DNA of 64,000 bases. Origin: Pontibacter kalidii (GTDB lineage Bacteria > Bacteroidota > Bacteroidia > Cytophagales > Hymenobacteraceae). The position numbers and the translations under genes were made by a program. Numbering within the stretch: position 1 is the first letter of the stretch; every line of letters starts with the position of its first letter. Positions 1 to 9,814 of the stretch are shown piece after piece. Location of the stretch: positions 1,862,501-1,926,500 of the forward strand of contig NZ_CP111079.1 of the NCBI RefSeq assembly GCF_026278245.1. Direction: 5' to 3'. Below the pieces are notes generated by a model. It searched no databases. It saw nothing but the letters and a program-made list of their open reading frames with translations, and was not told where the DNA came from.

Positions 1-1454
1 TGCTGGTGCAGTTGGCCAAGGAGATGGACGTGCCCGGTGCGATAGAAAGCATGTTTGGCGGCGAGAAGATCAACGCGACCGAAAACCGCGCCGTACTGCA
101 CACCGCCCTTCGAAATTTCTCTGACGAACGCCTGGAGGTGGAGGGCGAGAATGCCCTGCAGGAAGTACGCCAGGTGCAGGAGCAGATGCGCAACTTCTGT
201 AACAAACTGCACGCCGGCGAGTGGACCGGCTATACAGGCAAGCGCATCCAAAGCATTGTGAACATCGGCATCGGCGGCTCTGACTTGGGCCCTAAGATGG
301 TAGTGGAAGCCCTGAAGAATTACCAGAAGCCGGACCTGGAAGTATACTTTATTTCCAATGTGGACGGCACAGACGCCGCCGAAGTGCTGCGCCGCCTGGA
401 CCCCGAAACCACGCTGTTCATCATCGCCTCCAAGACCTATACCACCAAGGAAACCATCACCAATGCCGAGACGGCACGCGGCTGGTTCCTGAACAAGGCC
501 GTGGACCGCGAGCACATCAAGAAGCATTTTGTGGCGCTCTCTACCAACATTGAGGCCGTTACGCAATTCGGTATCGCTGAGGAAAACGCTTTCCGTTTCT
601 GGGATTGGGTAGGCGGACGTTTCTCTCTCTGGTCAGCTATTGGTTTGTCTGTGGCCTGCGCGTTAGGCTATGACAAATTTGAAGAACTGCTGCGTGGTGC
701 GGAGTCGATGGACAAGCACTTCCGCCAGGAGCCTTTAGAGAAAAATATTCCGGTGCTGATGGCGCTGCTGAGCATCTGGTACACCAACTTCTTCGGCTGC
801 CAGACACACGCCATCCTTCCTTACGACCATTACCTGCGCCTGTTGCCCGAATACCTGCAGCAACTGCTGATGGAGAGCAACGGCAAGAGCACCGACCGCA
901 ACGGCAACCGCGTGGATTACCAGACGCAACCCGTGGTGTGGGGGGCGGCTGGAACCAACAGCCAGCACTCCTTCTTCCAGCTTATCCACCAGGGAACTAT
1001 ACTGATACCCTGCGATTTTATAGCTCCGGCTGAAAGCCATAATCCCATTGGTAACCACCACCCGCTGCTGCTCTCTAACTTCTTTGCACAAACCGAGGCC
1101 CTGATGAAAGGCAAAAACGCCGACGAAGTGCGCCAGGAGCTGACGCAGAAAGGCATGTCAGGACAGGAGCTGGAGCAATTGCTGCCACATAAATTGTTTG
1201 AGGGCAACAAGCCTACTACTTCCATCATGATGCAGAAGCTCACCCCGTTTGAGCTGGGAAGCCTGGTAGCCATGTATGAGCACAAAACGTTTGTGCAGGG
1301 CGTGATCTGGAACATCTACAGCTTCGACCAGTGGGGCGTGGAGTTGGGCAAGCAACTCGCTGGCACGATAGAGGGCGAGCTGCTACAAGGCAAATCCTCC
1401 TCCCACGACAGTTCTACCAGCGGCCTGATAGCGTACTATACCGATCATAAGTAA
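1..1454 (+). CDS. pgi: Glucose-6-phosphate isomerase (5' end cut off)
   Basis: Interconverts glucose 6-phosphate and fructose 6-phosphate in cytosolic glycolysis and gluconeogenesis. The reading frame is open at the window edge (first full codon at base 3), so the N-terminus is missing, roughly 50-60 residues compared with the usual ~545; the GTG at 6 is probably internal. Visible family blocks are GIGGSDLGP (residues ~88-96 counted from the GTG), signature 1 [14 protein letters not shown] (~200) and signature 2 [13 protein letters not shown] (~438), all intact. The gene ends with TAA at 1452. It is separated by about 100 bp from the next same-strand gene, which is functionally unrelated, so no operon is implied. 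Confidence 0.96.
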   Translation, partial: LVQLAKEMDVPGAIESMFGGEKINATENRAVLHTALRNFSDERLEVEGENALQEVRQVQEQMRNFCNKLHAGEWTGYTGKRIQSIVNIGIGGSDLGPKMVVEALKNYQKPDLEVYFISNVDGTDAAEVLRRLDPETTLFIIASKTYTTKETITNAETARGWFLNKAVDREHIKKHFVALSTNIEAVTQFGIAEENAFRFWDWVGGRFSLWSAIGLSVACALGYDKFEELLRGAESMDKHFRQEPLEKNIPVLMALLSIWYTNFFGCQTHAILPYDHYLRLLPEYLQQLLMESNGKSTDRNGNRVDYQTQPVVWGAAGTNSQHSFFQLIHQGTILIPCDFIAPAESHNPIGNHHPLLLSNFFAQTEALMKGKNADEVRQELTQKGMSGQELEQLLPHKLFEGNKPTTSIMMQKLTPFELGSLVAMYEHKTFVQGVIWNIYSFDQWGVELGKQLAGTIEGELLQGKSSSHDSSTSGLIAYYTDHK

Positions 1455-1558
1455 AATCAATCGTTAAAAGTGAAGGGTTAAGAGTCAAGTGTTGCTGCAG
1501 CAGGTTCTTGTCTATCTAAAAATATCAATGCTATACTTTTAACGCTTACCTATAACAC

Positions 1559-3151
1559 ATGAAGCGAGTGGCGATGGTGCTGTTTTGTAGCTTGCTATTG
1601 AGCGGCTGCGCAAACGAGGATTTTTTCCAGCACGATGCCCTGGCTACCGCAGAAGAACAGAACGGGAAAGCCGCTGCCGGATCAGATAGCGCCTGGGTAA
1701 TCCTGGGGCGCCACTACGACCGCAGCGGCTTTCACCGTTATTTCTGGGGGAACCACCACCGCCAACTCTGGGCCACACCCGTGAAGCTGCCCATCTTCAG
1801 GCTCGACTCCCTAAACGGGGGAATGGAGATTGTGAAGAAAGGCGGTGGCTACCAGACCACTAGTTTTCAGCTACGCGACAAACAAGGCAGGCTTTACGCC
1901 TTCCGCTCCATCGACAAAGACCCCAAGGAGGTTGTAAGCAAGTTCTGGCAAGACACTTTTGTGACCAACATTCTCCGGGACCAGACTTCGGCAGCCAACC
2001 CTTTTGGAGCGCTGGTAATACCGCGGCTGGCCGAAGCTGTGGGCGTATATCATGCCAGCCCGAAGCTATACTATGTCGCCGCTGATGATACCCTGTTCGG
2101 CGAGTTTAGCCAGCAGGTGCAGGGAAAGGTGTTTATGCTGGAGGAGAAGTATGAAACGCCTGCCGATATCACCCCTGCCTTTGCCGCTGATATAATTGAT
2201 TTTGAAGATTCGGACGATGCGCTGCGGAAGCGTTTTGCCAGCAACGTCTATCACTTCAACCAGGAGGCATTTGCGCGCGCACGCCTGCTCGACCTGCTCA
2301 TAGGCGACTGGGACCGCCATAAAGGGCAATGGGACTGGGCCGTGGCCACACAGGGCAAAGACACCATTTTCTACCCCATCCCCAAAGACCGCGACCAGGT
2401 GTTTCTGAAGATGGGCGACGGCCTGATTCCCTCCATCGCCACAAGCAAACTGCTGGCGCGCAAGCTTCATACGTTTGACGATGATTTCAGCGATGTGAAA
2501 GCGTATATGATCAACGCTGCCTTTGTGGATGAGCGCCTGCTGCACGAGCTGAGCCTGGAGGATTGGCAACGAATAGCCCAAGACATGCAGCGACAGCTGA
2601 CAGATGAGGTGATTAGGGAGGCGGTGCAGCAGCTGCCACCACCGGTTTATACTTTAGTAGGTGCCGAAATTAGCCGGAACCTGAAAAGCCGCCGCGCCCT
2701 GCTGCCGAAAGCCGCCGCGAAGGTTTATGCTATCCTTGCTAAAAAGGTAACGATACCTGGCTCAGATGAAGAGGAGCACTTTGAGGTGAGACGGCTGGAC
2801 AACGAGCATTTGGAAGTAGTGGTGACGCGCCCTACGAATACTGGCATGCCTGCCAAACAACTTTATAGGCGCGTCTTTCAGCGGGGCCAAACAGAGGAAA
2901 TTATACTTCACGGACTGGCCGGAGACGATACCTTTATACTTTCAGGCGAGGTGCGGGAAAGTATACTTGTAAGGATCTACGGTGGCCTGGGCGAGGACGA
3001 AATATCAGACAACTCTTCCGTTAGCGGCTGGAAAAAGTACACGCACGTTTATGACACGGAGCGCGGCAATGAAATTAGCTTTGGCCCGGAAACAAAAGAC
3101 AGGACCACTGATGATGTGCGGGTACACGCCTATGACCGCGAAGGGAACTGA
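1559..3151 (+). CDS. Lipoprotein with a kinase-like GDWDRH motif, no C-terminal barrel
   Basis: A 530-residue exported lipoprotein: a basic start, a hydrophobic stretch and the lipobox LLSGC at residues ~13-17. The centre carries LLDLLIGDWDRHKGQWDW (~244-261), which resembles the catalytic loop of atypical kinases of the HipA/FAM20/CotH type; this is a motif-level resemblance only. The tail (from ~455) has a repetitive GGLGEDEI/VYDTERGNEI pattern. From memory of Bacteroidota relatives, this type of segment is often followed by an outer-membrane beta-barrel of the BamA/TamA kind. Here the protein stops at DREGN and only about 100 bp without a barrel frame follow, so it is either a natural stand-alone form or a truncated one. 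Substrate and function are unknown. Confidence 0.6.
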   Translation: MKRVAMVLFCSLLLSGCANEDFFQHDALATAEEQNGKAAAGSDSAWVILGRHYDRSGFHRYFWGNHHRQLWATPVKLPIFRLDSLNGGMEIVKKGGGYQTTSFQLRDKQGRLYAFRSIDKDPKEVVSKFWQDTFVTNILRDQTSAANPFGALVIPRLAEAVGVYHASPKLYYVAADDTLFGEFSQQVQGKVFMLEEKYETPADITPAFAADIIDFEDSDDALRKRFASNVYHFNQEAFARARLLDLLIGDWDRHKGQWDWAVATQGKDTIFYPIPKDRDQVFLKMGDGLIPSIATSKLLARKLHTFDDDFSDVKAYMINAAFVDERLLHELSLEDWQRIAQDMQRQLTDEVIREAVQQLPPPVYTLVGAEISRNLKSRRALLPKAAAKVYAILAKKVTIPGSDEEEHFEVRRLDNEHLEVVVTRPTNTGMPAKQLYRRVFQRGQTEEIILHGLAGDDTFILSGEVRESILVRIYGGLGEDEISDNSSVSGWKKYTHVYDTERGNEISFGPETKDRTTDDVRVHAYDREGN

Positions 3152-3154
3152 TAC

Positions 3155-3248
3155 ATTTATCAGTTAACAATAATCATTTATCAGGCATCTGCAACAGGTA
3201 TATCCGCAGTTGCAACACATCCAAAAATGATAAATGGTAATTGATAAA
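3155..3248. terminator. Weak inverted repeat between convergent genes
   Basis: An AT-rich imperfect inverted repeat lies between the convergent genes ending at 3151 and 3252. The left arm is around 3157-3183 (ends ATTTATCA) and the right arm is 3228-3248 (starts TGATAAAT), with a long loop. It could form a bidirectional hairpin but lacks a GC-rich stem, so the terminator call is tentative. Confidence 0.3.
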
Positions 3249-3251
3249 GGA

Positions 3252-4163
3252 CTACCTCCCCTTTGCCCGTTTCACCAGGTAGGAATACAGCACTTTATCG
3301 AAAGGCTCGCTGATATCTACGGGTACAAAATCGATTTTATACTGCCCGCACTTAAGGCTTAGGTCTCTTTTATACTTTTCTACCGCGGTGCGGTAATGCT
3401 CGCGCACCTGAGAAGGCTGCAGCTTGAGCTCCTGCCCTGTCTCTACATCCACAAAAACATAGGGCCGCTCAGCAAAATCAAACTCCTCCTCGGTTTTGCG
3501 GTCCATCACATGGAAAAGGAGCACCTCGTGGTTCTGGTGTTTCAGGTGCTGCAGTGCAGCGAAAATAGCGTCCATGTCCTCCACGCGGCTCAGCATATCA
3601 CTAAAAATAACCACCAGCGAGCGTTTGGGGATCTGCTGCGCGATCTGGTGCACCACCTCAGCCACGTTGGTATCCTTGGCTGTGGGCTTCTGCTCCAGTT
3701 GCTGCTGCAGCAGCAAAAGCAACGCATGGAGATGGGAGGCGGTGGAGCGGACCGGTGTTTGGTGCTCGATCTTATCAGAGAAGGTTACCAGCCCCACGGC
3801 ATCGCGCTGCTTGCGCAAAAGGGTGGCAAGGGCGGCGGCACAGAGGGCGGAGAAAGTGAGCTTGCCGTTATCTTCCAGCGGGTAGTACATAGAGGGCGAC
3901 ACATCCAGCAGGATATGGCAGCGCAGGTTGGTTTCCTCCTCGTAGCGCTTTATGAAAAGCTTGTCGGTGCGGGCAAAAACCTTCCAGTCGATGTGGCGGG
4001 TGCTTTCGCCGTTGTTGTAGAGGCGGTGCTCGGAGAACTCCACCGAAAAACCGTGGTACGGCGACTGGTGCAGCCCGGTGATAAAACCCTCCACCAGCTG
4101 CTTGGCCAGAAACTCCATGTTCTCGAATTTCTGCACATCGGCAAGGGAAAGGGGCTTTTTCAT
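3252..4163 (-). CDS. DUF58 domain protein (VWA-like)
   Basis: A 303-residue soluble protein of the DUF58 family, whose members usually accompany MoxR-type AAA ATPases and membrane VWA proteins. Their exact role in Bacteroidota is unsettled. The hallmark DUF58 block is present: STRHIDWKVFARTDKLFIK (~54-72), followed by a VWA-type metal-site segment LLDVSPSM (~85-92) and the later FSDML strand (~188-192). No signal peptide or membrane segment is seen. The start ATG (complement of 4161-4163) lies 3 nt after the stop of the upstream RlpA-like gene, so the two are very likely co-transcribed. No moxR neighbour is present in this window, which is unusual for the family. Confidence 0.85.
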   Translation of the reverse strand: MKKPLSLADVQKFENMEFLAKQLVEGFITGLHQSPYHGFSVEFSEHRLYNNGESTRHIDWKVFARTDKLFIKRYEEETNLRCHILLDVSPSMYYPLEDNGKLTFSALCAAALATLLRKQRDAVGLVTFSDKIEHQTPVRSTASHLHALLLLLQQQLEQKPTAKDTNVAEVVHQIAQQIPKRSLVVIFSDMLSRVEDMDAIFAALQHLKHQNHEVLLFHVMDRKTEEEFDFAERPYVFVDVETGQELKLQPSQVREHYRTAVEKYKRDLSLKCGQYKIDFVPVDISEPFDKVLYSYLVKRAKGR

Positions 4164-4166
4164 GAA

Positions 4167-4580
4167 TTACTGCTTTGGCTGGGCTTCTGACTCTGAAACG
4201 GCTAAAGAGGATTCTTGTTGTGCCTCCTCCCCGATGAGTTCTTTTAAACTTACGGCTACCGTTCCGTCGCGCACCATGTCCAGTTGGGTGGCGGCTGCCC
4301 TGGAGAGGTCAATGACGCGGTGGCGGCTGGCGGCCATGCGGTCGTTGATGCGTACTACTACGGTTTTGCCGTTCTTCAGGTTGGTCACTTCCACGCTGGT
4401 GTTAAACGGGAGCGTGGCGTGGGCAGCTGTCATCAGGGTTTTGTCGTAACGCTCGCCATTGGCAGTGCGCTGGCCGTGGAATCGGTCGGCATAATAGGTT
4501 GCCTTTCCGTCTGCCGTGTACTCCAATGGCCCTGATGAGAGCGAAAGCAGGAAGATCAATACTACTGAATATAGATTCAT
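4167..4580 (-). CDS. RlpA-like double-psi beta-barrel protein
   Basis: A 137-residue exported protein with an N-terminal hydrophobic signal (residues 1-17, [12 protein letters not shown]) and one double-psi beta-barrel domain typical of RlpA. RlpA proteins act on peptidoglycan in the envelope, as septal lytic transglycosylases in several Gram-negatives. Family motifs are [19 protein letters not shown] (~25-43), [11 protein letters not shown] (~50-60) and VVRINDR (~75-81), whose Asp is the usual catalytic position. The C-terminal Gln/Glu/Ser-rich tail is low complexity and there is no SPOR domain. Transcription probably starts from the promoter at 4605-4634. The gene is directly followed by the DUF58 gene. 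Confidence 0.87.
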   Translation of the reverse strand: MNLYSVVLIFLLSLSSGPLEYTADGKATYYADRFHGQRTANGERYDKTLMTAAHATLPFNTSVEVTNLKNGKTVVVRINDRMAASRHRVIDLSRAAATQLDMVRDGTVAVSLKELIGEEAQQESSLAVSESEAQPKQ

Positions 4581-4604
4581 AGTATTATATAGTTGGTCCG
4601 GCTA

Positions 4605-4634
4605 CAAATATAGAATTAAAATATTTTAGGCAAA
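4605..4634 (-). promoter_or_regulatory. Bacteroidota-type promoter for the rlpA-like/DUF58 pair
   Basis: On the minus strand a -33 TTTG (complement of 4631-4634) and a -7 TATATTTG (complement of 4605-4612) are separated by 18 nt. This fits the Bacteroidota consensus TTTG-N(18-20)-TAnnTTTG. It lies about 25 bp upstream of the ATG of the RlpA-like gene. No equally good element was seen for the divergent DUF3276 gene. Confidence 0.6.
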
Positions 4635-4715
4635 TTTTAAATTTGAATACTTTTATATATCAGAACTATATATTACTTTTAGGTTCTCAAGGTTGAATTT
4701 AACGTCTAATTAACG

Positions 4716-5048
4716 GTGGAAGAGAACAACGAAAAAGCAGAAATTTATTCCCAGAGAGTAAGAGCCGGGAAGAGAACGTATTTCTTTGATGTGAAGTCAA
4801 CTCGATCTAACGACTTCTACGTGACCATCACGGAGAGTAAGCGCAAGTTCAAGGAAGACAGCTTCTCTTACGAGAAACACAAAATCTTCCTCTACAAAGA
4901 GGATTTTCTGAAATTCATGGACGCGCTGCAGGAAACGATAGACCACGTTAAATCCGAACTCTTGACAGAAGAGGCCCTGGCCGCACTGGAGAACCCGGTG
5001 AAAGAAGGCGAAGAGGCTCCTTTTGACGAAGAACTGAAGTGGGAATAA
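4716..5048 (+). CDS. DUF3276 (Pur-alpha-like) nucleic-acid-binding protein
   Basis: A 110-residue cytosolic protein of the DUF3276 family, nearly universal in Bacteroidota and structurally similar to eukaryotic Pur-alpha single-strand nucleic-acid-binding repeats. The family core is clear: IYSQRVRAGKRTYFFDVK (~10-27), DFYVTITESKRKF (~33-45) and EKHKIFLYKEDFLKFMDAL (~53-71), then an acidic tail. The start is GTG at 4716; no upstream ATG exists in frame within the AT-rich leader and the family usually begins just before the Glu-rich stretch. A strong terminator follows at 5080. The biological role is not established. Confidence 0.88.
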   Translation: MEENNEKAEIYSQRVRAGKRTYFFDVKSTRSNDFYVTITESKRKFKEDSFSYEKHKIFLYKEDFLKFMDALQETIDHVKSELLTEEALAALENPVKEGEEAPFDEELKWE

Positions 5049-5079
5049 ACCTACCCGCTGAATCATAAAGCATACCTGA

Positions 5080-5112
5080 AGCCCGCTGCTCTGCTGCGGG
5101 CTTTTTGTTTTT
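5080..5112 (+). terminator. Rho-independent terminator after the DUF3276 gene
   Basis: A stem AGCCCGC (5080-5086) pairs with GCGGGCT (5096-5102) and is followed by TTTTGTTTTT. It lies 31 bp after the DUF3276 stop and before ychF. Confidence 0.88.
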
Positions 5113-5212
5113 ACCACTTGCTGTGCCGCTGCCCTCATTTAAGCCCACAAGGCACAGAATGCTGGCTAATTTGTTGTATATTTGCGGCTCGAAAATAAAG
5201 ACTAAAGTATAA

Positions 5213-6310
5213 ATGGGACTACGATGCGGTATTGTGGGCCTGCCAAATGTTGGCAAGTCTACCCTGTTCAACGCTATTTCTAACGCCAAGGCAGAGTCTG
5301 CCAACTATCCTTTCTGTACCATCGAGCCAAACGTGGGCGTGATCACGGTGCCGGACGAGCGCCTGCAGATATTGGAGGAGCTGGTACACCCGGAGCGCGT
5401 GCTGCCAACGGTAATTGAGTTTGTAGACATTGCCGGCCTGGTGAAAGGAGCCAGCAAAGGCGAAGGCCTGGGCAATAAATTCCTGGCCAACATCCGCGAG
5501 GTAGACGCCATCATACACGTGGTGCGTTGCTTTGAGGATGAGAACATCGTGCACGTGGACGGCAAGGTAAACCCGATCGCCGACAAGGAGATCATCGACA
5601 CAGAACTACAGCTGAAAGATCTGGAGTCGGTTGACAAGAAGATCCTGAAGGTGGTGCGCTCTGCTAAGTCTGGTGATGCCAAGGCAAAGAAAGAGCTGGC
5701 CAGCCTGGAGAAGTATAAAACACAGCTGGAGGCCGGCCTGAACGCCCGCAGCCTGGATGTGAACGAGGATGACCTGGAGGCGGTGGAAGACCTGAAGCTG
5801 CTGACCGCCAAGCCTGTGATTTATGCCGCCAACGTGGATGAGAACTCTATGATTGAAGGCAACCAGTATTCTAAGGCTCTGGCCGAGCACGTAAAAGACG
5901 AAAACGCACAGGTAGTGTTGATCTCCGCCTCTATCGAAGCCCAGATCGCCGAACTGACCGATGAAGAGGAGAAGGAGATGTTCCTTTCTGAGTATGGTCT
6001 GAAGGAATCCGGACTGAACAAGCTGATCCGCGCCTCTTACGACCTGCTGAACCTGATTACCTACTTTACCGCCGGCGTAAAAGAAGTACGCGCCTGGACG
6101 ATTGAGAAAGGCTGGAAAGCACCGCAGGCGGCCGGCGTGATCCACTCTGATTTCGAGAAAGGCTTTATCCGCGCCGAGGTGATTAAGCTAAAGGATTACC
6201 AGGAGTACAAGACAGAAGCTAAGATCAAGGAAGCCGGTAAAATGGCTGTGGAAGGTAAAGAATACGTGGTACAGGACGGCGACATCATGCACTTCCGCTT
6301 TAACGTGTAG
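5213..6310 (+). CDS. ychF: Redox-responsive ATPase YchF (OBG family)
   Basis: A 365-residue P-loop NTPase of the OBG family that prefers ATP over GTP and associates with ribosomes; in E. coli it modulates oxidative-stress responses. The G1 loop GLPNVGKST is at residues ~8-16, the G3-like [10 protein letters not shown] at ~71-80 and an NVDE block (the altered G4) at ~204. The C-terminal TGS domain contains [13 protein letters not shown] and ends with DIMHFRFNV, as in full-length homologues. The length is normal. A -7-like element TATATTTG (5177-5184) lies upstream but no -33 TTG is correctly spaced. The gene ends before a strong terminator and is apparently monocistronic. Confidence 0.97.
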   Translation: MGLRCGIVGLPNVGKSTLFNAISNAKAESANYPFCTIEPNVGVITVPDERLQILEELVHPERVLPTVIEFVDIAGLVKGASKGEGLGNKFLANIREVDAIIHVVRCFEDENIVHVDGKVNPIADKEIIDTELQLKDLESVDKKILKVVRSAKSGDAKAKKELASLEKYKTQLEAGLNARSLDVNEDDLEAVEDLKLLTAKPVIYAANVDENSMIEGNQYSKALAEHVKDENAQVVLISASIEAQIAELTDEEEKEMFLSEYGLKESGLNKLIRASYDLLNLITYFTAGVKEVRAWTIEKGWKAPQAAGVIHSDFEKGFIRAEVIKLKDYQEYKTEAKIKEAGKMAVEGKEYVVQDGDIMHFRFNV

Positions 6311-6341
6311 TTGCTCGATAAAGTAATCTATGTATTATATA

Positions 6342-6377
6342 AAAAGAGGCCAGCTGTTAACTGGCCTCTTTTGTTTT
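6342..6377 (+). terminator. Terminator after ychF
   Basis: A 12-bp perfect stem AAAAGAGGCCAG (6342-6353) pairs with CTGGCCTCTTTT (6361-6372), with a 7-nt loop, followed by GTTTTT. It is a classic intrinsic terminator 31 bp after the ychF stop. Confidence 0.92.
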
Positions 6378-6420
6378 TATAGTATATTCGATCCGCTATA
6401 TAACTCTACCTCTTAAGCTT

Positions 6421-9054
6421 ATGAAACAAACCTCTACCCTGCTCCTTTTCCTGGTGCTTCTTTCCAACACAGCTGCTTTTGCTCAAAAGGCGGTATTGCT
6501 GCATAGCTTTTCCCAAGTAAATGAACAAAGCGGCTATCTGTTTGCAGGCGATAAACTGTACCTGAACCAAAACACCTACTTTGAGGTGTTCAATTTAAAA
6601 AATAGGGCACCTTCTCAGGTACCCAAGCCTGCACGACCAATATTGGAATCAGGAAGTACATGGGGTGCTTTAGGATCTTCCATCATATTTGCTGATAACG
6701 AAAATCAAATGTTGTATATAGCAAATGATAGAGAGTCGGCACGCTTTATTGCAGTTTCAAATAGCCGGCAAATCATTCCCGGGAAAAATTCCACCTTCTT
6801 AACCTATCTGTTATCTACAGAAGGTTATAAGATGATAGAAATAGACAATCAAACCCATAACGTAGAAAAGTTTTGGATCACAGACAATAAGGCTAATTTG
6901 AGCATGGCGTATCATGAAAATGAGGACCTTGTTTTCTTTAATAATCAAGTCTCTCCTACAACGGTTAAGCTATACGTCTCTGATGGTACTTATGAAAGTA
7001 CAACTTTGCTGAAAGAAGTACTGGTGGATGCTGATGAAACAATTCTTAACTCCTTCTTTTTGAACGATGGGGATGAGTCATACTTTGTCTGTAACACTTA
7101 TCTAAGATCTGAGCCGGCAGAAAGCTTCAGCCACGTTTATAAGTTAACAGCTAACACGGTAACAGCGCTTGGCACCTATAAAGACCTCAAGCCATACCCG
7201 CGCCAAATCTACATCAAAAACGGCATTCTGTATGGCTATAACAAGAAAACAAGAGATGTAGTGGAGGCAAAAAGTTCTACAAGTATTCTACATTCTGTCG
7301 ATTTTGTGACCTTTGAAGGGGAGTATAAGGGTAATATGTTGTTTACTGTACCGAGCCCAGCAAGTACGTTAGGAGACTCATTGGTTGCATTGTTCCAAAC
7401 TGACGGCACTTCTGCTGGCACCCGCATGATAGCGGATAAAGTAGATGCCTTCTTCACGAAAGAGAAAGCCATCACTGTACATAAAGGCTTATTATACTTT
7501 ATTAAAAGAGATGATGAGTACGGAGCAGAACTTTATAGGTATGACGGACAGAACGTATCAATGGAAGAAGATGCCATTCCGGGCACCGCAGGGCTGCAAC
7601 GGGTTCAGTTCCATGTTTATGAGGATGAGTTATACTTTGCGGCGCAGCAGTCCGATTCTCCGGAGAAACTACATGTTTTCAAGATATCAGAAAATGCAGG
7701 CAGTATACATCTAAGTACCTACGCTGACATAAATGCCAATGGAGAAAAGGATGTGGAAGAGCCTTATATTTCTAACTCGCAGTTCTTACTGAATGGAGGC
7801 AGCCTTAATGTGTATAGCTCCCAGGAGACTACGGCCATAAACCTACAATATGGCAGCCACACCATAACACCTCTTGCACAAGCGGGTTGGATTTACGCAT
7901 CAGGGAAGCAACCAATTACAGTTAACCTGCCAGAAGACAACGGAAAGAGCTTCAGCTTTGGCTTAATACCAGCAGAAATAAACACAAAAGTGGATGCTAC
8001 GCTCATGTCCGACGCCACGCGATGCGGTTTTCCGACACCTTATACTTTGCACTACAGCAACAGTGGCTCTACTAAAGCCAGCGGCACCATCAAACTTGTA
8101 CCGGAGGCTAAGTTTACATTCGATTCAGCTACTCCGGCCCCTCATACCATAAGCGGAGACACGTTGACTTGGCAGCTGAACGATCTGGAAATCGGCAAGA
8201 AAGGAAAGATCTTCCTTAACTTTACCATGCCCGGCGTGGAGCAAATGGGCGACACGCTGGTTTCCAAGCTCTTCACCGAGTTTCGTAACGCTGAGAATAA
8301 AACCCTTGGCGCAGATACCACCACCTTGCAGCAAATCCTGACCTGCTCTTACGACCCCAACGATATACAGGTAACCCCGGCAGGCGAAGGCAAAAAGCAC
8401 CTGACGCTAAAGAAAAAGAAGCTGGAGTACCTCATCCGCTTCCAGAACATGGGCACCGACAAAGCCTTTAACATCGTCGTTACCAATGAACTGCAGCAGG
8501 AGCTGGACCTAAGTACCTTTGAGGTTATCGGCAGCAGCCACGACATGTATACCGTGGTAAAGGAAAACCTGGTGAGCTTCCACTTCGATAACATTCATTT
8601 GCCCGATGATAAAACGGACGAGCCCGGCAGCCATGGCTATATCTTGTACACTATAAAACCTAAAGCGGGCTTGCCAGATAGCTCCGTCATCAATAACCAG
8701 GCATTTATCTATTTTGACTATAATCCTGCCATTGAGACCAACATTGTCTATAACACGCTGGTGGACAGGTTACCTGCCAAGGCTGTTCTGGCTGTAGAAG
8801 ATGCGTTGGGAGAGGCCACACCAATTGTTTTTCCAAACCCTGCAGCAGATAAACTGAACATTAGCTGGCCAGCCGGCAGTTCACCCTATACGTTGTACAG
8901 CCTCTCCAACAGCCGGGGGCAACTGGTTCTTCAGGCAAAATTTAAATCCGGTTCGGTTCATCAATTAGATGTGCGCATGCTTCCTGCTGGTTTATACTTT
9001 CTTCGGACAACAAGGCAGGAAGGGACGTTTGTTAGAAAGATATTGATCCAATAG
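6421..9054 (+). CDS. Large secreted T9SS cargo protein
   Basis: An 877-residue exported protein. A signal peptide (1-22, ending AAFAQ) leads into a long region with degenerate SDGT/TDGTSAGT repeats (~190 and ~325), reminiscent of ELWxTDGT beta-propeller repeats. A DINANGEKDVEEP segment (~437-449) resembles SdrD B-type loops. Two Ig/DUF11-like modules follow, the second beginning with CSYDPNDIQVTP (~642), a conserved block in Bacteroidota surface proteins. The last ~75 residues (FPNPAADKLNISW to FVRKILIQ) form a typical type A T9SS C-terminal sorting domain, so the protein should cross the outer membrane and be anchored or released. No catalytic motif is seen. The coding sequence is AT-richer than its neighbours. 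A perfect hairpin terminator follows. Confidence 0.85.
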   Translation: MKQTSTLLLFLVLLSNTAAFAQKAVLLHSFSQVNEQSGYLFAGDKLYLNQNTYFEVFNLKNRAPSQVPKPARPILESGSTWGALGSSIIFADNENQMLYIANDRESARFIAVSNSRQIIPGKNSTFLTYLLSTEGYKMIEIDNQTHNVEKFWITDNKANLSMAYHENEDLVFFNNQVSPTTVKLYVSDGTYESTTLLKEVLVDADETILNSFFLNDGDESYFVCNTYLRSEPAESFSHVYKLTANTVTALGTYKDLKPYPRQIYIKNGILYGYNKKTRDVVEAKSSTSILHSVDFVTFEGEYKGNMLFTVPSPASTLGDSLVALFQTDGTSAGTRMIADKVDAFFTKEKAITVHKGLLYFIKRDDEYGAELYRYDGQNVSMEEDAIPGTAGLQRVQFHVYEDELYFAAQQSDSPEKLHVFKISENAGSIHLSTYADINANGEKDVEEPYISNSQFLLNGGSLNVYSSQETTAINLQYGSHTITPLAQAGWIYASGKQPITVNLPEDNGKSFSFGLIPAEINTKVDATLMSDATRCGFPTPYTLHYSNSGSTKASGTIKLVPEAKFTFDSATPAPHTISGDTLTWQLNDLEIGKKGKIFLNFTMPGVEQMGDTLVSKLFTEFRNAENKTLGADTTTLQQILTCSYDPNDIQVTPAGEGKKHLTLKKKKLEYLIRFQNMGTDKAFNIVVTNELQQELDLSTFEVIGSSHDMYTVVKENLVSFHFDNIHLPDDKTDEPGSHGYILYTIKPKAGLPDSSVINNQAFIYFDYNPAIETNIVYNTLVDRLPAKAVLAVEDALGEATPIVFPNPAADKLNISWPAGSSPYTLYSLSNSRGQLVLQAKFKSGSVHQLDVRMLPAGLYFLRTTRQEGTFVRKILIQ

Positions 9055-9060
9055 CTACAA

Positions 9061-9095
9061 CCAGAAAAGGCAGGTGATTTACCTGCCTTTTCTGG
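9061..9095. terminator. Perfect bidirectional hairpin
   Basis: A 15-bp perfect stem (9061-9075 with 9081-9095) and a 5-nt loop lie between the + gene ending at 9054 and the - gene ending at 9226. The stem includes AAAAGG/CCTTTT, so U-rich tails exist on both strands. Confidence 0.88.
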
Positions 9096-9225
9096 TGAAT
9101 AAATCTTGGTTACACCTTCCGCTGGTTTAGCAGTTTTCAGTCAGTATTGGAACTCTGGGGCCAGTTAGACCTGGTAGTAGGCTTCAGCTAGACTCGTTTA
9201 TAAATCATCTTATCGGGTCCGATAT

Positions 9226-9771
9226 TTATCTTTTATGCTCATAGATAAGTTGCACCACTCCGGACCTGAATTTATTCACTTCTTTTAGTTTGAGGTTTAT
9301 TCGTTCAGTGAGGTTTTGGAAAAGGGGTTTGCCGGTTCCTAACACAATTGGATGAACGGAAATGCGGTAGATATCGATCAGTCCAAGCTGGTTGAACGTT
9401 GTGATAAGCTTTGCTCCGCCATATAACCAGATATCCTTGCCACTCTGCTGTTTGAACTCAGCAACTTTTTCAGGGATCCTAGAAGTGATAAAAGTAACGT
9501 CATGATCCTGCCGCTCCTGGCTGGAGAATACGACTTTCTTTTTGGCATGAACACTTGCCCATAGCGATTTTTCCGTTTCGCTTGCGTCTGCTTCGGGTTT
9601 GTAGCTTCCCCACATATCATAGCTGACCCTGCCGTAGAAAATGGTATCTATACTTGAAAGAAAGCCTTCGAAGTCCATGTCATCGTCCAGGATACACCAG
9701 TCAATCTCTCCATTTGGCCCTTCAATAAATCCGTCGAGGCTAACCGCCAGATCTAAAATTATCTGCTTCAT
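9226..9771 (-). CDS. Dihydrofolate reductase-family protein (RibD C-terminal domain)
   Basis: A 181-residue cytosolic protein of the RibD_C/YyaP-type dihydrofolate-reductase fold. The start MKQIILDLAVSLDGFIEG is the family hallmark (SLDGFI), followed by DTIFYGRVSYDMWG (~42-55) and the dinucleotide-binding DIWLYGGAKLIT (~113-124). It is probably an NADPH-dependent reductase; the substrate is unknown. It is not the folate enzyme FolA. It lies last in a set of three minus-strand genes separated by cassette-like inverted repeats (9815-9900 and 10827-10891). Its base composition is AT-richer than the surrounding chromosome, fitting acquired DNA. Confidence 0.88.
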   Translation of the reverse strand: MKQIILDLAVSLDGFIEGPNGEIDWCILDDDMDFEGFLSSIDTIFYGRVSYDMWGSYKPEADASETEKSLWASVHAKKKVVFSSQERQDHDVTFITSRIPEKVAEFKQQSGKDIWLYGGAKLITTFNQLGLIDIYRISVHPIVLGTGKPLFQNLTERINLKLKEVNKFRSGVVQLIYEHKR

Positions 9772-9814
9772 TTGGCTTACGTGATAAGTTAAAGTAGAAA
9801 TGAATTTTCTGTAC

